From Candidatus Parcubacteria bacterium (lineage in GTDB: Bacteria; Patescibacteriota; Minisyncoccia; Minisyncoccales; PEYH01): 50,247 nucleotides of DNA. The notes below the pieces were generated by a model that saw nothing but the letters and a program-made list of their open reading frames with translations, made no database searches and had not been told where the DNA came from. The stretch spans positions 6,318 to 56,564 of the forward strand of contig JAPLYH010000051.1 in assembly GCA_026395615.1 (NCBI GenBank), given 5' to 3'. A program made the translations under genes and the position numbers. This document shows positions 18,011 to 26,854 of the stretch, one piece after another. Each line of letters begins with the position of its first letter. Position 1 is the first letter of the stretch.

Positions 18011-18083
18011 ATCTCCACTGATATTAACATTTCAAAACCAAAAAAGCAAGAACCGTTAGATTCTAACATTTTTACAATTTATG

Positions 18084-18155
18084 CGGCCCCGACGAGAGTC
18101 GAACTCGTGTACCATGGTTGAGAACCATGTATCCTAACCACTAGATGACGGGGCC
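18084..18155 (-). tRNA. tRNA-Glu (anticodon CTC)
   Basis: A 72-nt cloverleaf on the minus strand with acceptor GGCCCCG/CGGGGCC and discriminator G. The anticodon loop TTCTCAA is closed by CATGG/CCATG, and the T-arm is ACGAG-TTCGACT-CTCGT. No CCA is encoded. It lies between the PBP gene and rmuC. Confidence 0.93.
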
Positions 18156-18229
18156 AATAAAACTACAATAACACAAAAAAAGACTGGTGGCAAACTGTCT
18201 TTTCATCCTTTTTATTATGATTCTCAACT

Positions 18230-19927
18230 CTATTTTTCCGGGACAACTTGATAATAATCCAAAATGTATTTTGCCAATTTCTGGAAAACAAAAACTGCTG
18301 ATTCACTGGCACTCCTGGTTTTCGGACTATCTAATTTCACGGCTATTACAAACCTTGGAGAAAACGCAGGAGCAAAACCAATAAAGCTCTGCCAGGTCTC
18401 ATCACTATAACCCGCTTTATTTATGCCAAGAGAGGAAAAAGGAATTTGTGAAGTTCCGGTTTTCCCTGCAACATAATACCCAGGAACTTGGGCGTCCTTG
18501 CTATATCCGCTCTCCGTAACTGCGATAAGCATTTTTGTAAGATCTTCTGCTGTTTTAGAAGTGATGATTTGTTTTGCCGTTTTATTCGATTGCAACGGCT
18601 CTTTGCTTCCATTATTTACAATTGCTTCAGCCACATATGGCTGGATTAACTTGCCTTTATTGGCAATTACGCAAAAATCTCTTGCCACTTGCATTAAATT
18701 CATACTAATCCCCTGTCCAAAAGACGCGGTGGCGTAATTAATTTCCCAACCCTTTTTAAATTCCTGATTTTCCGAATAAACCTCTCCCCCTAAATCAATG
18801 CCGGTTTTGTCAAAAACCCCAAATTTTTCCAAATAATCAACAAATGTTTGGTGGCTCAATTGATTTTGAACGAATACTGCCCCGGTATTAATTGATTTTT
18901 CCAAAACTTGCGTCATTGTTGATTCTCCCCAAGTCCTATTATCATAATTAGTAATCACTTTATCCTTAATTACTAATCGCCCAACATCTATATAGGTTGT
19001 TTCTGGCGTAATTTTGCCCTCATTAAGAGCTGCTGCCATAGTCACTGCCTTAAAGGCAGAGCCCGGTTCGTAAAATGTCTGAATCGCGTTGTCTTGGAAT
19101 ACTCCGATTTGATTATTCTGAGCATATTCTTGATATTTATTAGGGTCAAAACCGGGGAAATCCGCTAGAGCTAAAACTTTTCCGGACGATGGTTCAATCA
19201 CGATTATTTGCGCTGATTGAAATTTAAAATCTGTTGAATAATCTTTTAATACTTTTTCTGCAAATGCTTGAATATTTTTATCAATGGTCAAAACTAAATC
19301 TGCCCCCCTTATTGAACCTTCATTATTGCTATCCGTGGATTTGCCAAAAGGACCATAGGATATTTTTTGCCATCCCTCCTGCCCTGCTAACACGTCGTTC
19401 CAATATTCTTCTACCCCATATTGCCCTTCTCCGCTTTGATTTACAAAACCCAACACATCCGAAGCAAGCGCTCCAAACGGATAAAAACGCTTGCGCTCTT
19501 GATCTAAATAAACTCCTTCCATATTTAACTCTTGTATTTTTTGTTTTTCTTCTTCGGAAATATTTCTTTTTACAAGGAAAAAGAGCTTATCGCTGTTACT
19601 ATTAATATTATTTAATAATTCATTTTTATCTACAGACAATGCCGGACTTAACAGCTCTGCCACTCTTTCTTTGTCTTCAATCATTTTTGGAGCCACATAA
19701 CAAAACCAGCTTTCTTCATTAGTAGCTGCGAGAACTATATTATCTTTATCATATAAAAAAATATCCCCTCTTGTTCCGGATATTTGTTGAAAAATCTCTT
19801 GGTGTCCCTTTGCCAGAGCCCTATAAAGCTCGCCGTTCATAACTTGAAGAAAAAATAAACGGGCAATAATAGTTGCTCCAATAAGAAAAATAAAAAAATA
19901 AACAATGTTAATTCTTGGAAATTTCAT
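18230..19927 (-). CDS. ftsI: Peptidoglycan transpeptidase, FtsI/PBP2 type (class B penicillin-binding protein)
   Basis: A 565-residue class B PBP that cross-links septal or lateral peptidoglycan outside the membrane. It has an N-terminal helix at about 8-27, the dimerisation domain start GTRGDIFLYDKDNIVLA, and a transpeptidase domain with SAFK (catalytic Ser, in YEPGSAFKAVTMAA), SIN (KSINTGAV) and KTGTS. It follows the ftsL-like gene by 10 bp in the mraZ-rsmH-ftsL-ftsI order of the dcw cluster, which supports the division-specific FtsI assignment over elongation-type PBP2. No PASTA domains. Confidence 0.9.
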   Translation of the reverse strand: MKFPRINIVYFFIFLIGATIIARLFFLQVMNGELYRALAKGHQEIFQQISGTRGDIFLYDKDNIVLAATNEESWFCYVAPKMIEDKERVAELLSPALSVDKNELLNNINSNSDKLFFLVKRNISEEEKQKIQELNMEGVYLDQERKRFYPFGALASDVLGFVNQSGEGQYGVEEYWNDVLAGQEGWQKISYGPFGKSTDSNNEGSIRGADLVLTIDKNIQAFAEKVLKDYSTDFKFQSAQIIVIEPSSGKVLALADFPGFDPNKYQEYAQNNQIGVFQDNAIQTFYEPGSAFKAVTMAAALNEGKITPETTYIDVGRLVIKDKVITNYDNRTWGESTMTQVLEKSINTGAVFVQNQLSHQTFVDYLEKFGVFDKTGIDLGGEVYSENQEFKKGWEINYATASFGQGISMNLMQVARDFCVIANKGKLIQPYVAEAIVNNGSKEPLQSNKTAKQIITSKTAEDLTKMLIAVTESGYSKDAQVPGYYVAGKTGTSQIPFSSLGINKAGYSDETWQSFIGFAPAFSPRFVIAVKLDSPKTRSASESAVFVFQKLAKYILDYYQVVPEK

Positions 19928-19937
19928 TTTGAGAATT

Positions 19938-20258
19938 TCACTTTGCCAATGCTGTTCTTCCCGCTGCTCTGATATAGTGGACTTTATCTATTCTTTCAAA
20001 ATTTAAATCTTGGGCTACTTTATCAATTTCCGGCATTTCTTTTGCAGATACCAAAACTGCTTCTTCTGCATTGGCCGTCGGAAGTCCGGCTAACTTATTT
20101 TGGACCTCGGAAACCAAAATGCTATTTCGCGACAAAGATTGCATTTGAAGAACCCATATCGCAAACAACCCTATAATTGAAAAGATAGATAAACCCCAAA
20201 TAATCTTAAAATTCATTTTGAACGAATTTCTTGAAATTTTTTGAATCCTGACTGTCAT
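19938..20258 (-). CDS. FtsL-like division protein
   Basis: A 106-residue bitopic protein: basic N-terminus, membrane helix at about 18-39, then a short heptad-like region (SRNSILVSEVQNKLAGL) and a C-terminal segment with LNFERIDKVHYI. FtsL sequences are poorly conserved, so the call rests on topology and on its place between rsmH (4-base overlap) and ftsI, the exact position of ftsL in dcw clusters. FtsL would join FtsB and FtsQ to activate FtsI/FtsW at the septum. Confidence 0.6.
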   Translation of the reverse strand: MTVRIQKISRNSFKMNFKIIWGLSIFSIIGLFAIWVLQMQSLSRNSILVSEVQNKLAGLPTANAEEAVLVSAKEMPEIDKVAQDLNFERIDKVHYIRAAGRTALAK

Positions 20259-21160
20259 ATAATTTTTCTGGCTATTCTTAATTTTGCCGACCTTGAGCGA
20301 GGATTATTACTGATTTCTTCAAAACCCGGAACTATAGGTTTTTTGGTAATGATTTCAAAAATGTTTATTTCCTGACATCTCTTGAAAAATCTTTTCACTT
20401 CCCCGTCTTCTAAAGAATGAAATGATATCACTGCGATTCTCCCATCCTTTCCTAAAACTTCTGCTGCTTGAATCAATCCTTTTTTTACGTTCTCAATCTC
20501 TGAATTAACGGCTATCCTTAATGCCTGGAATGTTTTGGTTGCAGGATGAAGTTTTTTTCTTTGAAAACGCCCGGGAAGAGCTGACCAAATAATTTCTACT
20601 AAATCAAATGTCGTACGAATCGGTTTTTCTTGTCTTTTCTCAATTATTTTTTTAGCAATCGCTCTGGAAAACTTTTCCTCGCCGTAGTCCTTTAAAATCT
20701 TTTCTATATCTTCTTCTGTATAACTATTCACTATTTCAAGCGCAGTCAAAGAATTAATCTGGGGATTATATCTCATATCCAGCGGTTCATCTTCTTTGAA
20801 AGAGAATCCCCTTCCGCTTTCCTCAAAATGCCAGCTGGACAGGCCTAAGTCCATCACAATTCCGTTTACTGGACCGAAATTTTTCTCTGCAATTATATTT
20901 TTAAGGTTTATATAAGAATCATTCACTAAAATCAATCTGTTCTGGATCTTGGATTTTGAATTCTCATCTCCGCCTTCCTGTTGAAACTTATTGTAAAGTT
21001 CCGGATCCGCTTCTATGGCCAACACTTTCCCGTTCGGTTCTATCGCATCTAATAAAGCGAGCGTATGCCCTCCTTGCCCGAAAGTACAATCAATAAAATT
21101 CTCGTTTGGTTTGGGATTAAGATATTCTATGATTTCTTTTTTAAGTACTGGTATGTGCAT
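20255..21160 (-). CDS. rsmH: 16S rRNA (cytosine(1402)-N4)-methyltransferase RsmH
   Basis: A 301-residue SAM methyltransferase (MraW). Motif I is FIDCTFGQGGHTLALL; family hallmarks are GIVMDLGLSSWHFEESGRGFSF, DEPLDMRY, the inserted helical domain with TTFDLVEII, KTFQALRIAVN, and VISFHSLEDGEVKRFF. It modifies C1402 in the decoding centre. It starts 20 bp after mraZ and overlaps the ftsL-like gene by 4 bases. Confidence 0.95.
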   Translation of the reverse strand: MHIPVLKKEIIEYLNPKPNENFIDCTFGQGGHTLALLDAIEPNGKVLAIEADPELYNKFQQEGGDENSKSKIQNRLILVNDSYINLKNIIAEKNFGPVNGIVMDLGLSSWHFEESGRGFSFKEDEPLDMRYNPQINSLTALEIVNSYTEEDIEKILKDYGEEKFSRAIAKKIIEKRQEKPIRTTFDLVEIIWSALPGRFQRKKLHPATKTFQALRIAVNSEIENVKKGLIQAAEVLGKDGRIAVISFHSLEDGEVKRFFKRCQEINIFEIITKKPIVPGFEEISNNPRSRSAKLRIARKII

Positions 21161-21180
21161 CTTTTTCTCCTGTGTTTATT

Positions 21181-21612
21181 TTAGAATCCAACTTCTGTTA
21201 ATCGCTCTGCCATATCTTCCATTCCTTTTTCAGATTTTTGGGTATAACTCTTCCATTTTGCTTCGTCCCAAATTTCCACTCTATTGGAAATGCCGGCAAT
21301 AATTGTTTGCTTTTTTAAGCCAGCATATTTTTTTAAATAATCCGGGACCAATATTCTGCCCAAAGAATCAATTGCCACTTCAGTCGCTCCGGCAAGCATA
21401 AAACGTGAGAATCCCCTTGCATCGGCTTTCTGAAACGGAAGTTCACTTAAACGTTTAGCTAATTTTTCCCATTCGTTTACGGAAAAAAGAAAAAGACAGT
21501 TGTCCAGTCCCCTGGTAATAACTGCCTTGTTTCCTAAAGACTTTCTAAGTTTAGCCGGTATGCCTAACCGTCTTTTTGTATCTAATGAATATGTGTATTC
21601 GCCGATAAACAT
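21181..21612 (-). CDS. mraZ: Transcriptional regulator / division protein MraZ
   Basis: A 143-residue protein with two AbrB-like MraZ half-domains, each marked by a DxxxR motif: SLDTKRRLGIPAKLR near residue 8 and AIDSLGRILVPDYL near residue 77. The start is ATG 21612 (MFIGEYTYSLD); a longer frame upstream runs through the promoter and is not supported. MraZ forms a ring and represses its own dcw operon by binding short G-rich direct repeats before the gene, and such repeats are present at 21661-21758. First gene of the cluster. Confidence 0.92.
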   Translation of the reverse strand: MFIGEYTYSLDTKRRLGIPAKLRKSLGNKAVITRGLDNCLFLFSVNEWEKLAKRLSELPFQKADARGFSRFMLAGATEVAIDSLGRILVPDYLKKYAGLKKQTIIAGISNRVEIWDEAKWKSYTQKSEKGMEDMAERLTEVGF

Positions 21613-21660
21613 GATAATAAATGGGAAAAATGAGATATTATGTATAATTTTCAGTTTTTG

Positions 21661-21758
21661 AGTTATCCCCAGTTCCTGAAAGTTATCCCCACCTTTCTCC
21701 ACAACATCTTCTTTATACCCCACAATTAACCACCAGTCAACCACTCCCCTGTGGAAAA
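21661..21758 (-). promoter_or_regulatory. mraZ promoter overlapped by G-rich direct repeats (candidate MraZ operator)
   Basis: Minus strand: TTGACT (21740-21735), 17-base spacer, TATAAA (21717-21712). Between and around them lie GTGGT, GGTGG and TGTGGGG at about 10-base spacing, and downstream two exact TGGGGATAACT elements (21691-21681 and 21671-21661) 20 bases apart. MraZ of other bacteria binds TGGG-type direct repeats at its own promoter, so autoregulation is the likely meaning. Some of these elements also resemble DnaA boxes (TTATCCCCA, TTTTCCACA). Confidence 0.6.
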
Positions 21759-21779
21759 CTTTTTCGCAGATTCTCGCTA

Positions 21780-21808
21780 TTGACTTTTCTCCATAATTAT
21801 AGTAATAT
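21780..21808 (+). promoter_or_regulatory. Promoter of the 70-residue ORF
   Basis: TTGACT (21780-21785), 17-base spacer, TAATAT (21803-21808). The transcript would start about 7 bases on, leaving a leader of roughly 15 bases with AAGGAGGG before the ATG at 21830. It diverges from the mraZ promoter. Confidence 0.7.
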
Positions 21809-21829
21809 TTTTTATAAGGAGGGATATCA

Positions 21830-22042
21830 ATGAACGAGTTGTTCAAACGATGCAAGACAGTGGAGATCAAGGAAGACGAAAAGCTCAACATGAGATACTG
21901 CGGGGCGAATGTCTTCACGGGCTATCCGTCTTGGATCACAAAGATGCTACCAGAAAGACTAGAGGCCAAAGGCCTCAAGATCATCGCAGCCGTACGAAGC
22001 GAAAAAGGAAGTTGTAGCGTTTTCGTTGATCTCGCCGATTAG
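21830..22042 (+). CDS. Small protein of unknown function (70 aa, GC-rich cassette)
   Basis: Strong coding evidence: a near-perfect Shine-Dalgarno AAGGAGGG 6-7 bases before ATG, its own promoter, and a terminator 19 bases after the stop. Codon use differs from the neighbours, favouring C or G in the third position (ATC, GTC, CTC, AAG). The protein has a charged N-terminal half with two cysteines (RCKTVEIKEDEK, RYCGANVF) and a mixed alpha/beta C-terminal half (LEAKGLKIIAAVRSEKGSC, SVFVDLAD). No signal peptide or membrane helix. No known family recognised. Only plus-strand gene between dnaB and the tRNA-Val region. Confidence 0.8.
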   Translation: MNELFKRCKTVEIKEDEKLNMRYCGANVFTGYPSWITKMLPERLEAKGLKIIAAVRSEKGSCSVFVDLAD

Positions 22043-22060
22043 GAGAGTCGGCTCGGCAGT

Positions 22061-22104
22061 GCGGGGCGGAGGATTCTTGCGAATCCCCGCTCTTTCTTTT
22101 TTTT
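22061..22104 (+). terminator. Terminator of the 70-residue ORF
   Basis: Hairpin with GCGGGG against CCCCGC and inner GGATTC against GAATCC around TTGC, followed by TCTTTCTTTTTTTT. Confidence 0.85.
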
Positions 22105-22124
22105 AAAAAACAAAAAACACATCC

Positions 22125-22162
22125 AAAACAAAAAATATGCCAACTGGCATATTTTTTGTTTT
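22125..22162 (-). terminator. Terminator of the giant Cys-rich protein gene
   Basis: Perfect inverted repeat AAAACAAAAAATATGCC / GGCATATTTTTTGTTTT with loop AACT, 17 bases after the stop codon of the 22179-25487 gene. Symmetric, so it can act both ways. Confidence 0.85.
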
Positions 22163-22178
22163 GAAATTCTTTAAATTT

Positions 22179-25100
22179 TTATAGTCGCACTAACTCTGCT
22201 TCTCTTTTTTTCTTAAGCCAATGATAACCAGCGAAAGAAAGTATGCCAGCTAATATCAAGATAAATAATATTACCAACCAGAATGCCAAACTGCCAATTA
22301 CTTTAACTATCTGGCCAAAGATTGATCCAGCTGCCGCAGCTCCCTGCACTCCATTTAAAATTTCTATATTAACACTGTCACTTGTTGTTTTATCTCCGCC
22401 ATAGTTAACGGTGCTAAGATTACTTAAGTAAGTTGTCCCCATGGTGAACTCGGTAGCATTGGCAACCTTAGCGTCAAAGCTTATATATTTTGATTGTTTT
22501 GAAGCTAAAGTTCCTAAATTAAGTCCGGCTGCGATATTGCCCACAAAAGGAGAATCATCCACTTTCAAATTGCCTAAATAATTAATATTTGCCGGTAAAA
22601 GATTTTCAAGATTAACATCGCCAACCGGGTCATTACTGGAAGATGCCACTATCACCAAGAAAGAAAGTTTTTCTCCCGGTGATGCTGATATAGTTTTTTT
22701 CCAACCTTCATTAAGTCCTGTTTTATTTGCCAAAACAGATACTGCTACAGTATTAGTTGCCGGAAGTTTTACGTCAACAGGACAAGCGCAAAATGTTTCA
22801 TCGCAATTTGCTATTCCGTCTCCGCAATGCTGACAACTTGAACAATAATCAGCGGAGTCCTTGCTGCAGGTTGTGCCATCGCATTTCAAACTATTGTAGC
22901 ACTTATTTCCATCACAACCGTCTAATGTACAAGAATTAGTATCTGCGCATTCCATATACTTGCTTAATCTGTCCCCCGAATTATTATACCAATAAACATC
23001 ATTATCATAGCATTGCCTAACTTGAGTTATCGGAGTTGTTGAACAAGTAGAATTATAGTTACAGGTTGAATCGCCATTAGAACAAGTTTCATTGGTTGAA
23101 CAATAATCAGCTACTATCCAGGAAGACCAATCTCCCCAGCTACCCAAATTGCCATCGCACTGATTACTATTTCCAGAGCAATATTGAAATCTTATTCTAG
23201 TGCTTTGGCCGACATCAGCTCCGCAACCATCTCCCCAGACACAACTATATTTCGTATCTGACTCGCTTTTGCAAACAGAGCTTGAACTTTTATAGTTTCT
23301 CCCATCACAACAAGGACCAGAAGTACACTGTTGTTGTTGTACACATTGTCCATTGCTACAAATTTCATTACCGCTGCATGTTCTTACAAAACTTTTTTCC
23401 GTACTTGAATTATTGAAACATGCTCCACCTGAACATCCCCTATCATAACAAGTTCTTTCTTTATAAATACTATTTCCTAAACAATAATTAGATCCCCAAG
23501 ATGTGCAGGAATCAGAACCGCAATCTTCATAAATATCTTGCCTGCTGCTATTGGAATCATACCAATAAACATCGCTGGCATAACATAATTTATAATCGTG
23601 ATTTATATAATTGCAATTATTACAATTACCATTGTTACAATTATTATTATTACAACTATTACAACTGGTGCATCCGCAACTTGAATCATTGTTACAAGTA
23701 TACTCGGCTACTCCACCTGAACAATACCAACTTGGTCTTTGATTATCATTGCAATCTCCATAGCCGCAATATGTAGAGCCTAATATGCTCTCTGCTGAAG
23801 ACCACTCTAAACAAGAATCAGAATCATAATTTCCGCAAGTTTGTTTACGAGAACTATCATAACATCTCACTTGCCCAGAATAAGCGCATTCGCTTTGACA
23901 TGATTGCCCGCAATCTTGTGAACAATTATATTGCGTTTCGCCACATTCAGAATTACAAACTCCGTTTCCGCAAGAATAACATTGTGAGGAACAAGAGGAA
24001 TCATTATAAGAACAGGTCCCACCTGAACAGAAATAATCTCTGCGAGTGCTCCCATTACAAGTGTCAGTTCCACAACTTTCCGGACTTGACCATTCTAAAC
24101 AAGAATCAGAATCATAATTTCCGCAGATTTTTCTAGAACCATTATCATTACAAGTTGTTTGTCCAGAAATAGCACACTCATCTTGGCAGGTTGGTTGATT
24201 GCAACTGGAATCAGCCGTACACCTTGATTCGCTTTGAGTATTACAACCGCTTGGATTACAAGTTCTTGTTCGTGTTTGGTACATCTGCCCAGAACTGCAC
24301 CCGCTTTGAGCGCATCCTTGATTATTCCAAGAACCCCAATCACCGCATTGACAAGTAGTTATACATTGACCGTTGCTACAGGTTTTTCCTAATGCTAAAC
24401 AATCCTGATAATTTTCCCATTGATTTTGGGCAGTACAGGCAGCGCTTGAACATCCTCTTACAACCTTTTGCCTTTGAACCATATTTCCAGAGCATTGATA
24501 ATTGTCTGTCCAGGAATCACTACCGCATTCATCATATTTATCTTCTCTTGCGCTGCAAGAGTTATACCAATAAACATCGCTGTCATAACAGGATTTAGAA
24601 TTATGGGTTGTGCATTCAGTTACGCAATTGCCGTTCTGGCAAACTTGGCCGGAACCGCAGCTTGTAGCCGTAGACCATTCCAAACAGGTATCGCAATCGT
24701 AATTGCCACAAGTTTTGTAACTGGCATTACCAGAGCAAGTCTTTTGTCCGAGATATGAACATTCATCAGCACTGCAAGATGGACAAGTTGAAACACATTG
24801 TGCGTTTTGACAAGTTTTTCCACTTGCAGAACAATCCTGATAATTTTCCCATTGATTGTAATCGTAGCAAGAAGAACCGGAACAGCCTTTTTTGTCTTTT
24901 TGTCTTTGAATCCAATCCCCTGAACATTGATAATTATTCGTCCAAGAATCAGAACCACAATCCTGACTGGTACTCCAGGATGCATTAGTAAAACAAGCAG
25001 AGCCAGAACAGCCTTTATCTACCCACTTTCTTTGAAGAGTGCTACCCGAACATTGATAATCACTGGTCCAACCGCTGTCCCCGCATTCACTGAATTTATC

Positions 25101-25487
25101 TTCTCTTGCGCTGCAAGAGTTATACCAATAAACATCACTGTCGTAACAGGATTTAGAATTATGGGTTATACATTCAGTAACACAATTTCCGTTCTGGCAA
25201 ACTTGGCCGGAACCGCAGCTTGTAGCTGTAGACCATTCTAAACAGGTATCACAGTCGTAGTTGCCGCAAGTTCTATAATAAGTACTGTTAGAGCAGGTTT
25301 TTTGGCCATAATACGAACATTCGTCGGAGCAAGTTGGATTTGGAATACACTCTCCATATACTAAATATTTCCCCGAATCATTGTTAGCTTTACCAATAGA
25401 GGCAAAATCAGCCTTTAAAAAAGGTTGAATCAAAATAGCTAATGAAAAAAGAGTGAAAGCAATAAAAAATATTGTTAATTTCTTCAT
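22179..25487 (-). CDS. Giant cysteine-rich repeat surface protein with C-terminal membrane anchor
   Basis: A 1102-residue protein. It has a signal peptide (about 1-27), then about 870 residues of Cys-rich repeats. Recurring blocks are an EC(S/A)..GQ.TC block with RTCGNYDCDTCLEWS, a KSCYDSDVYWYNSCS block, DSWT.NYQCSG blocks and VCQNGNCV. An Asn/Cys low-complexity stretch (about 605-640) follows. Next is a cysteine-free region at about 905-1050 resembling a DUF11-type adhesin repeat (SPGEKLSFLVIV, NLLPANINYLGNL), a final membrane helix (about 1070-1092) and a basic tail (KKKREAELVRL). The cysteines imply disulfide formation outside the cell. Related blocks occur in the protein at 45868-49111. 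Probable role: stalk-like surface or attachment protein, inferred from architecture. Confidence 0.85.
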   Translation of the reverse strand: MKKLTIFFIAFTLFSLAILIQPFLKADFASIGKANNDSGKYLVYGECIPNPTCSDECSYYGQKTCSNSTYYRTCGNYDCDTCLEWSTATSCGSGQVCQNGNCVTECITHNSKSCYDSDVYWYNSCSAREDKFSECGDSGWTSDYQCSGSTLQRKWVDKGCSGSACFTNASWSTSQDCGSDSWTNNYQCSGDWIQRQKDKKGCSGSSCYDYNQWENYQDCSASGKTCQNAQCVSTCPSCSADECSYLGQKTCSGNASYKTCGNYDCDTCLEWSTATSCGSGQVCQNGNCVTECTTHNSKSCYDSDVYWYNSCSAREDKYDECGSDSWTDNYQCSGNMVQRQKVVRGCSSAACTAQNQWENYQDCLALGKTCSNGQCITTCQCGDWGSWNNQGCAQSGCSSGQMYQTRTRTCNPSGCNTQSESRCTADSSCNQPTCQDECAISGQTTCNDNGSRKICGNYDSDSCLEWSSPESCGTDTCNGSTRRDYFCSGGTCSYNDSSCSSQCYSCGNGVCNSECGETQYNCSQDCGQSCQSECAYSGQVRCYDSSRKQTCGNYDSDSCLEWSSAESILGSTYCGYGDCNDNQRPSWYCSGGVAEYTCNNDSSCGCTSCNSCNNNNCNNGNCNNCNYINHDYKLCYASDVYWYDSNSSRQDIYEDCGSDSCTSWGSNYCLGNSIYKERTCYDRGCSGGACFNNSSTEKSFVRTCSGNEICSNGQCVQQQQCTSGPCCDGRNYKSSSSVCKSESDTKYSCVWGDGCGADVGQSTRIRFQYCSGNSNQCDGNLGSWGDWSSWIVADYCSTNETCSNGDSTCNYNSTCSTTPITQVRQCYDNDVYWYNNSGDRLSKYMECADTNSCTLDGCDGNKCYNSLKCDGTTCSKDSADYCSSCQHCGDGIANCDETFCACPVDVKLPATNTVAVSVLANKTGLNEGWKKTISASPGEKLSFLVIVASSSNDPVGDVNLENLLPANINYLGNLKVDDSPFVGNIAAGLNLGTLASKQSKYISFDAKVANATEFTMGTTYLSNLSTVNYGGDKTTSDSVNIEILNGVQGAAAAGSIFGQIVKVIGSLAFWLVILFILILAGILSFAGYHWLKKKREAELVRL
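24541..25298 (-). repeat. 558-bp-spaced near-identical direct repeats within the Cys-rich gene
   Basis: About 200 bp starting at 24541 recurs, nearly identical, starting at 25099. The offset is exactly 558 bases (186 codons), so the repeat is in frame. It covers the KSCYDSDVYWYNSCS, VCQNGNCV and CGNYDCDTCLEWS blocks. High nucleotide identity suggests recent duplication or gene conversion. Confidence 0.85.
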
Positions 25488-25610
25488 ATTTTTGGCGTTG
25501 TAACTCGCTATTAAATTTAATCTAACTCTACATTATTTAACTAGTTTTGTCAATAGATTTATTTAGTTTACGCCGATGGAAAAAGATTGTCAATATAGTA
25601 TTAGGCCATT

Positions 25611-25647
25611 AAAAAACAAAAGCGGACATCGTCCGCGTTTGTTTTTT
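25611..25647. terminator. Symmetric terminator hairpin
   Basis: AAAAAACAAA with AGCGGAC pairs, apart from one mismatch, with GTCCGCG and TTTGTTTTTT around an ATC loop. It lies 30 bases after the stop of the 25678-26817 gene on the minus strand and ends that transcript before the Cys-rich gene. Confidence 0.8.
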
Positions 25648-25677
25648 AAATGGATTAACTACCATTATTTCTATGAA

Positions 25678-26817
25678 TTACGCTATGTGATTAAACTCAT
25701 TAGTACTCGTCCCACCTCCCATCATCCATATCTGGAAAAACGGCATTAATAATTCTATAAGATTATCAGATTTTTCCGGCGCACTTATTTCTTGTGTCTG
25801 GTTAAACTCTGAAAAGGCCATTTCAAATCCCAAAGCCATTCCTCCGGTTTGAGTATCATCGGCGCTAAGAGCATAAACATTCTTATCTGTCTTAATTTTA
25901 TAAATATATTTGTCTTTTGTTCCTATCCATATTTCAAACTCTATCTCCCCCGCTTTATCAAAAAAGTTATCTAATTGAGCAACACTCTGATCTTCATCTG
26001 CTGACAATGGTTCCGAGATCAATGAACCAAGTTTAGTACGAACAATATCACGAACTCCTAATATAAATTTCTTAGCGTTTTCTTTATCTACGGTTAATAA
26101 AAAATGATATGCCTGATTATTATTTATCTTTTCATTGGGTAATTTTGCCTTTGTTTTGAATACCGGATATTTTTCAAAAAGTCCCAATATTTCATTCGTA
26201 AGTTCTTGACTTGCTTGCTCATCCATCGTCATTGCCTCTAGACTAAGACCTGCTTCCTTAGGGTCAAATCTAAGCCACTTTCCTATGAATGGATCTAAAT
26301 TGATTCCAGTTGCAGCTAATTGAATACGAAGGACCAAGGGAACAGTAGTGATATTGAGATAAAATACTTTATCTACTACTCTAATCTCTCCCCCAAAAAG
26401 TACTTCCAATCCCTTTTGAACAATAGAAAGATCAACTAAAATCTTTGACTTGGGATTCTCGGGATCTGAATTGTTCTCAAATATATCAAAAACCATCTTT
26501 CCTTCCGCTTTTTCTCCTGAGCTGCTCGGAACATCAAAGTTAACGGTAAATTTAGTCCTTACACTCTCCAGCTTAGACATATTCTCCAGCGCTTCTTTTA
26601 TAATTTTATTAGGAGAAGGCCTTAATGGATTCCAAACAGGGTCCCATATTCCTGTAGCAAAAACAACGCCGATACCTATAATAATCACTATTAAACCAAT
26701 AGCTATCCCTATAAGCACTTTTTTCTTGCTTTTCGGTTTTACTGATGGCTTTTGAGGAAACTCACTAACCTGACTTATTGTCCCTCCCATAGCTGAATTT
26801 TGATTTTGCTCTTCCAT
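25678..26817 (-). CDS. Membrane-anchored extracytoplasmic protein of unknown function
   Basis: A 379-residue protein. A short cytoplasmic N-terminus ending in Lys-rich KPKSKKK precedes one helix at about 33-55. A large soluble domain then begins PNKIIKEALENMSKLESVRTKF and continues with alternating beta strands (GKMVFDIFEN, KSKILVDLSIV, VFYLNITTVPLVL). This resembles the curved-sheet lipoprotein folds (LppX/LolA-like) that carry hydrophobic ligands in the envelope, but the similarity is structural guesswork. It has no lipobox. It follows the Clp-type gene by 37 bp on the same strand. Confidence 0.6.
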   Translation of the reverse strand: MEEQNQNSAMGGTISQVSEFPQKPSVKPKSKKKVLIGIAIGLIVIIIGIGVVFATGIWDPVWNPLRPSPNKIIKEALENMSKLESVRTKFTVNFDVPSSSGEKAEGKMVFDIFENNSDPENPKSKILVDLSIVQKGLEVLFGGEIRVVDKVFYLNITTVPLVLRIQLAATGINLDPFIGKWLRFDPKEAGLSLEAMTMDEQASQELTNEILGLFEKYPVFKTKAKLPNEKINNNQAYHFLLTVDKENAKKFILGVRDIVRTKLGSLISEPLSADEDQSVAQLDNFFDKAGEIEFEIWIGTKDKYIYKIKTDKNVYALSADDTQTGGMALGFEMAFSEFNQTQEISAPEKSDNLIELLMPFFQIWMMGGGTSTNEFNHIA

Positions 26818-26854
26818 AATATTTAATAATTATTGATTAATAATTATTGATTAA

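Noticed and set aside
21661..21770. Replication origin with DnaA boxes (TTATCCCCA twice, TTTTCCACA)
   Set aside because: Elements sit over the mraZ promoter with helical-turn spacing. No dnaA or dnaN and no AT-rich unwinding element next to them; the MraZ operator explains them better. Not excluded.
22179..25487. CRISPR array or VNTR in the Cys-rich repeat region
   Set aside because: Repeats are coding, variable in length and in frame; no regular spacer-repeat pattern.
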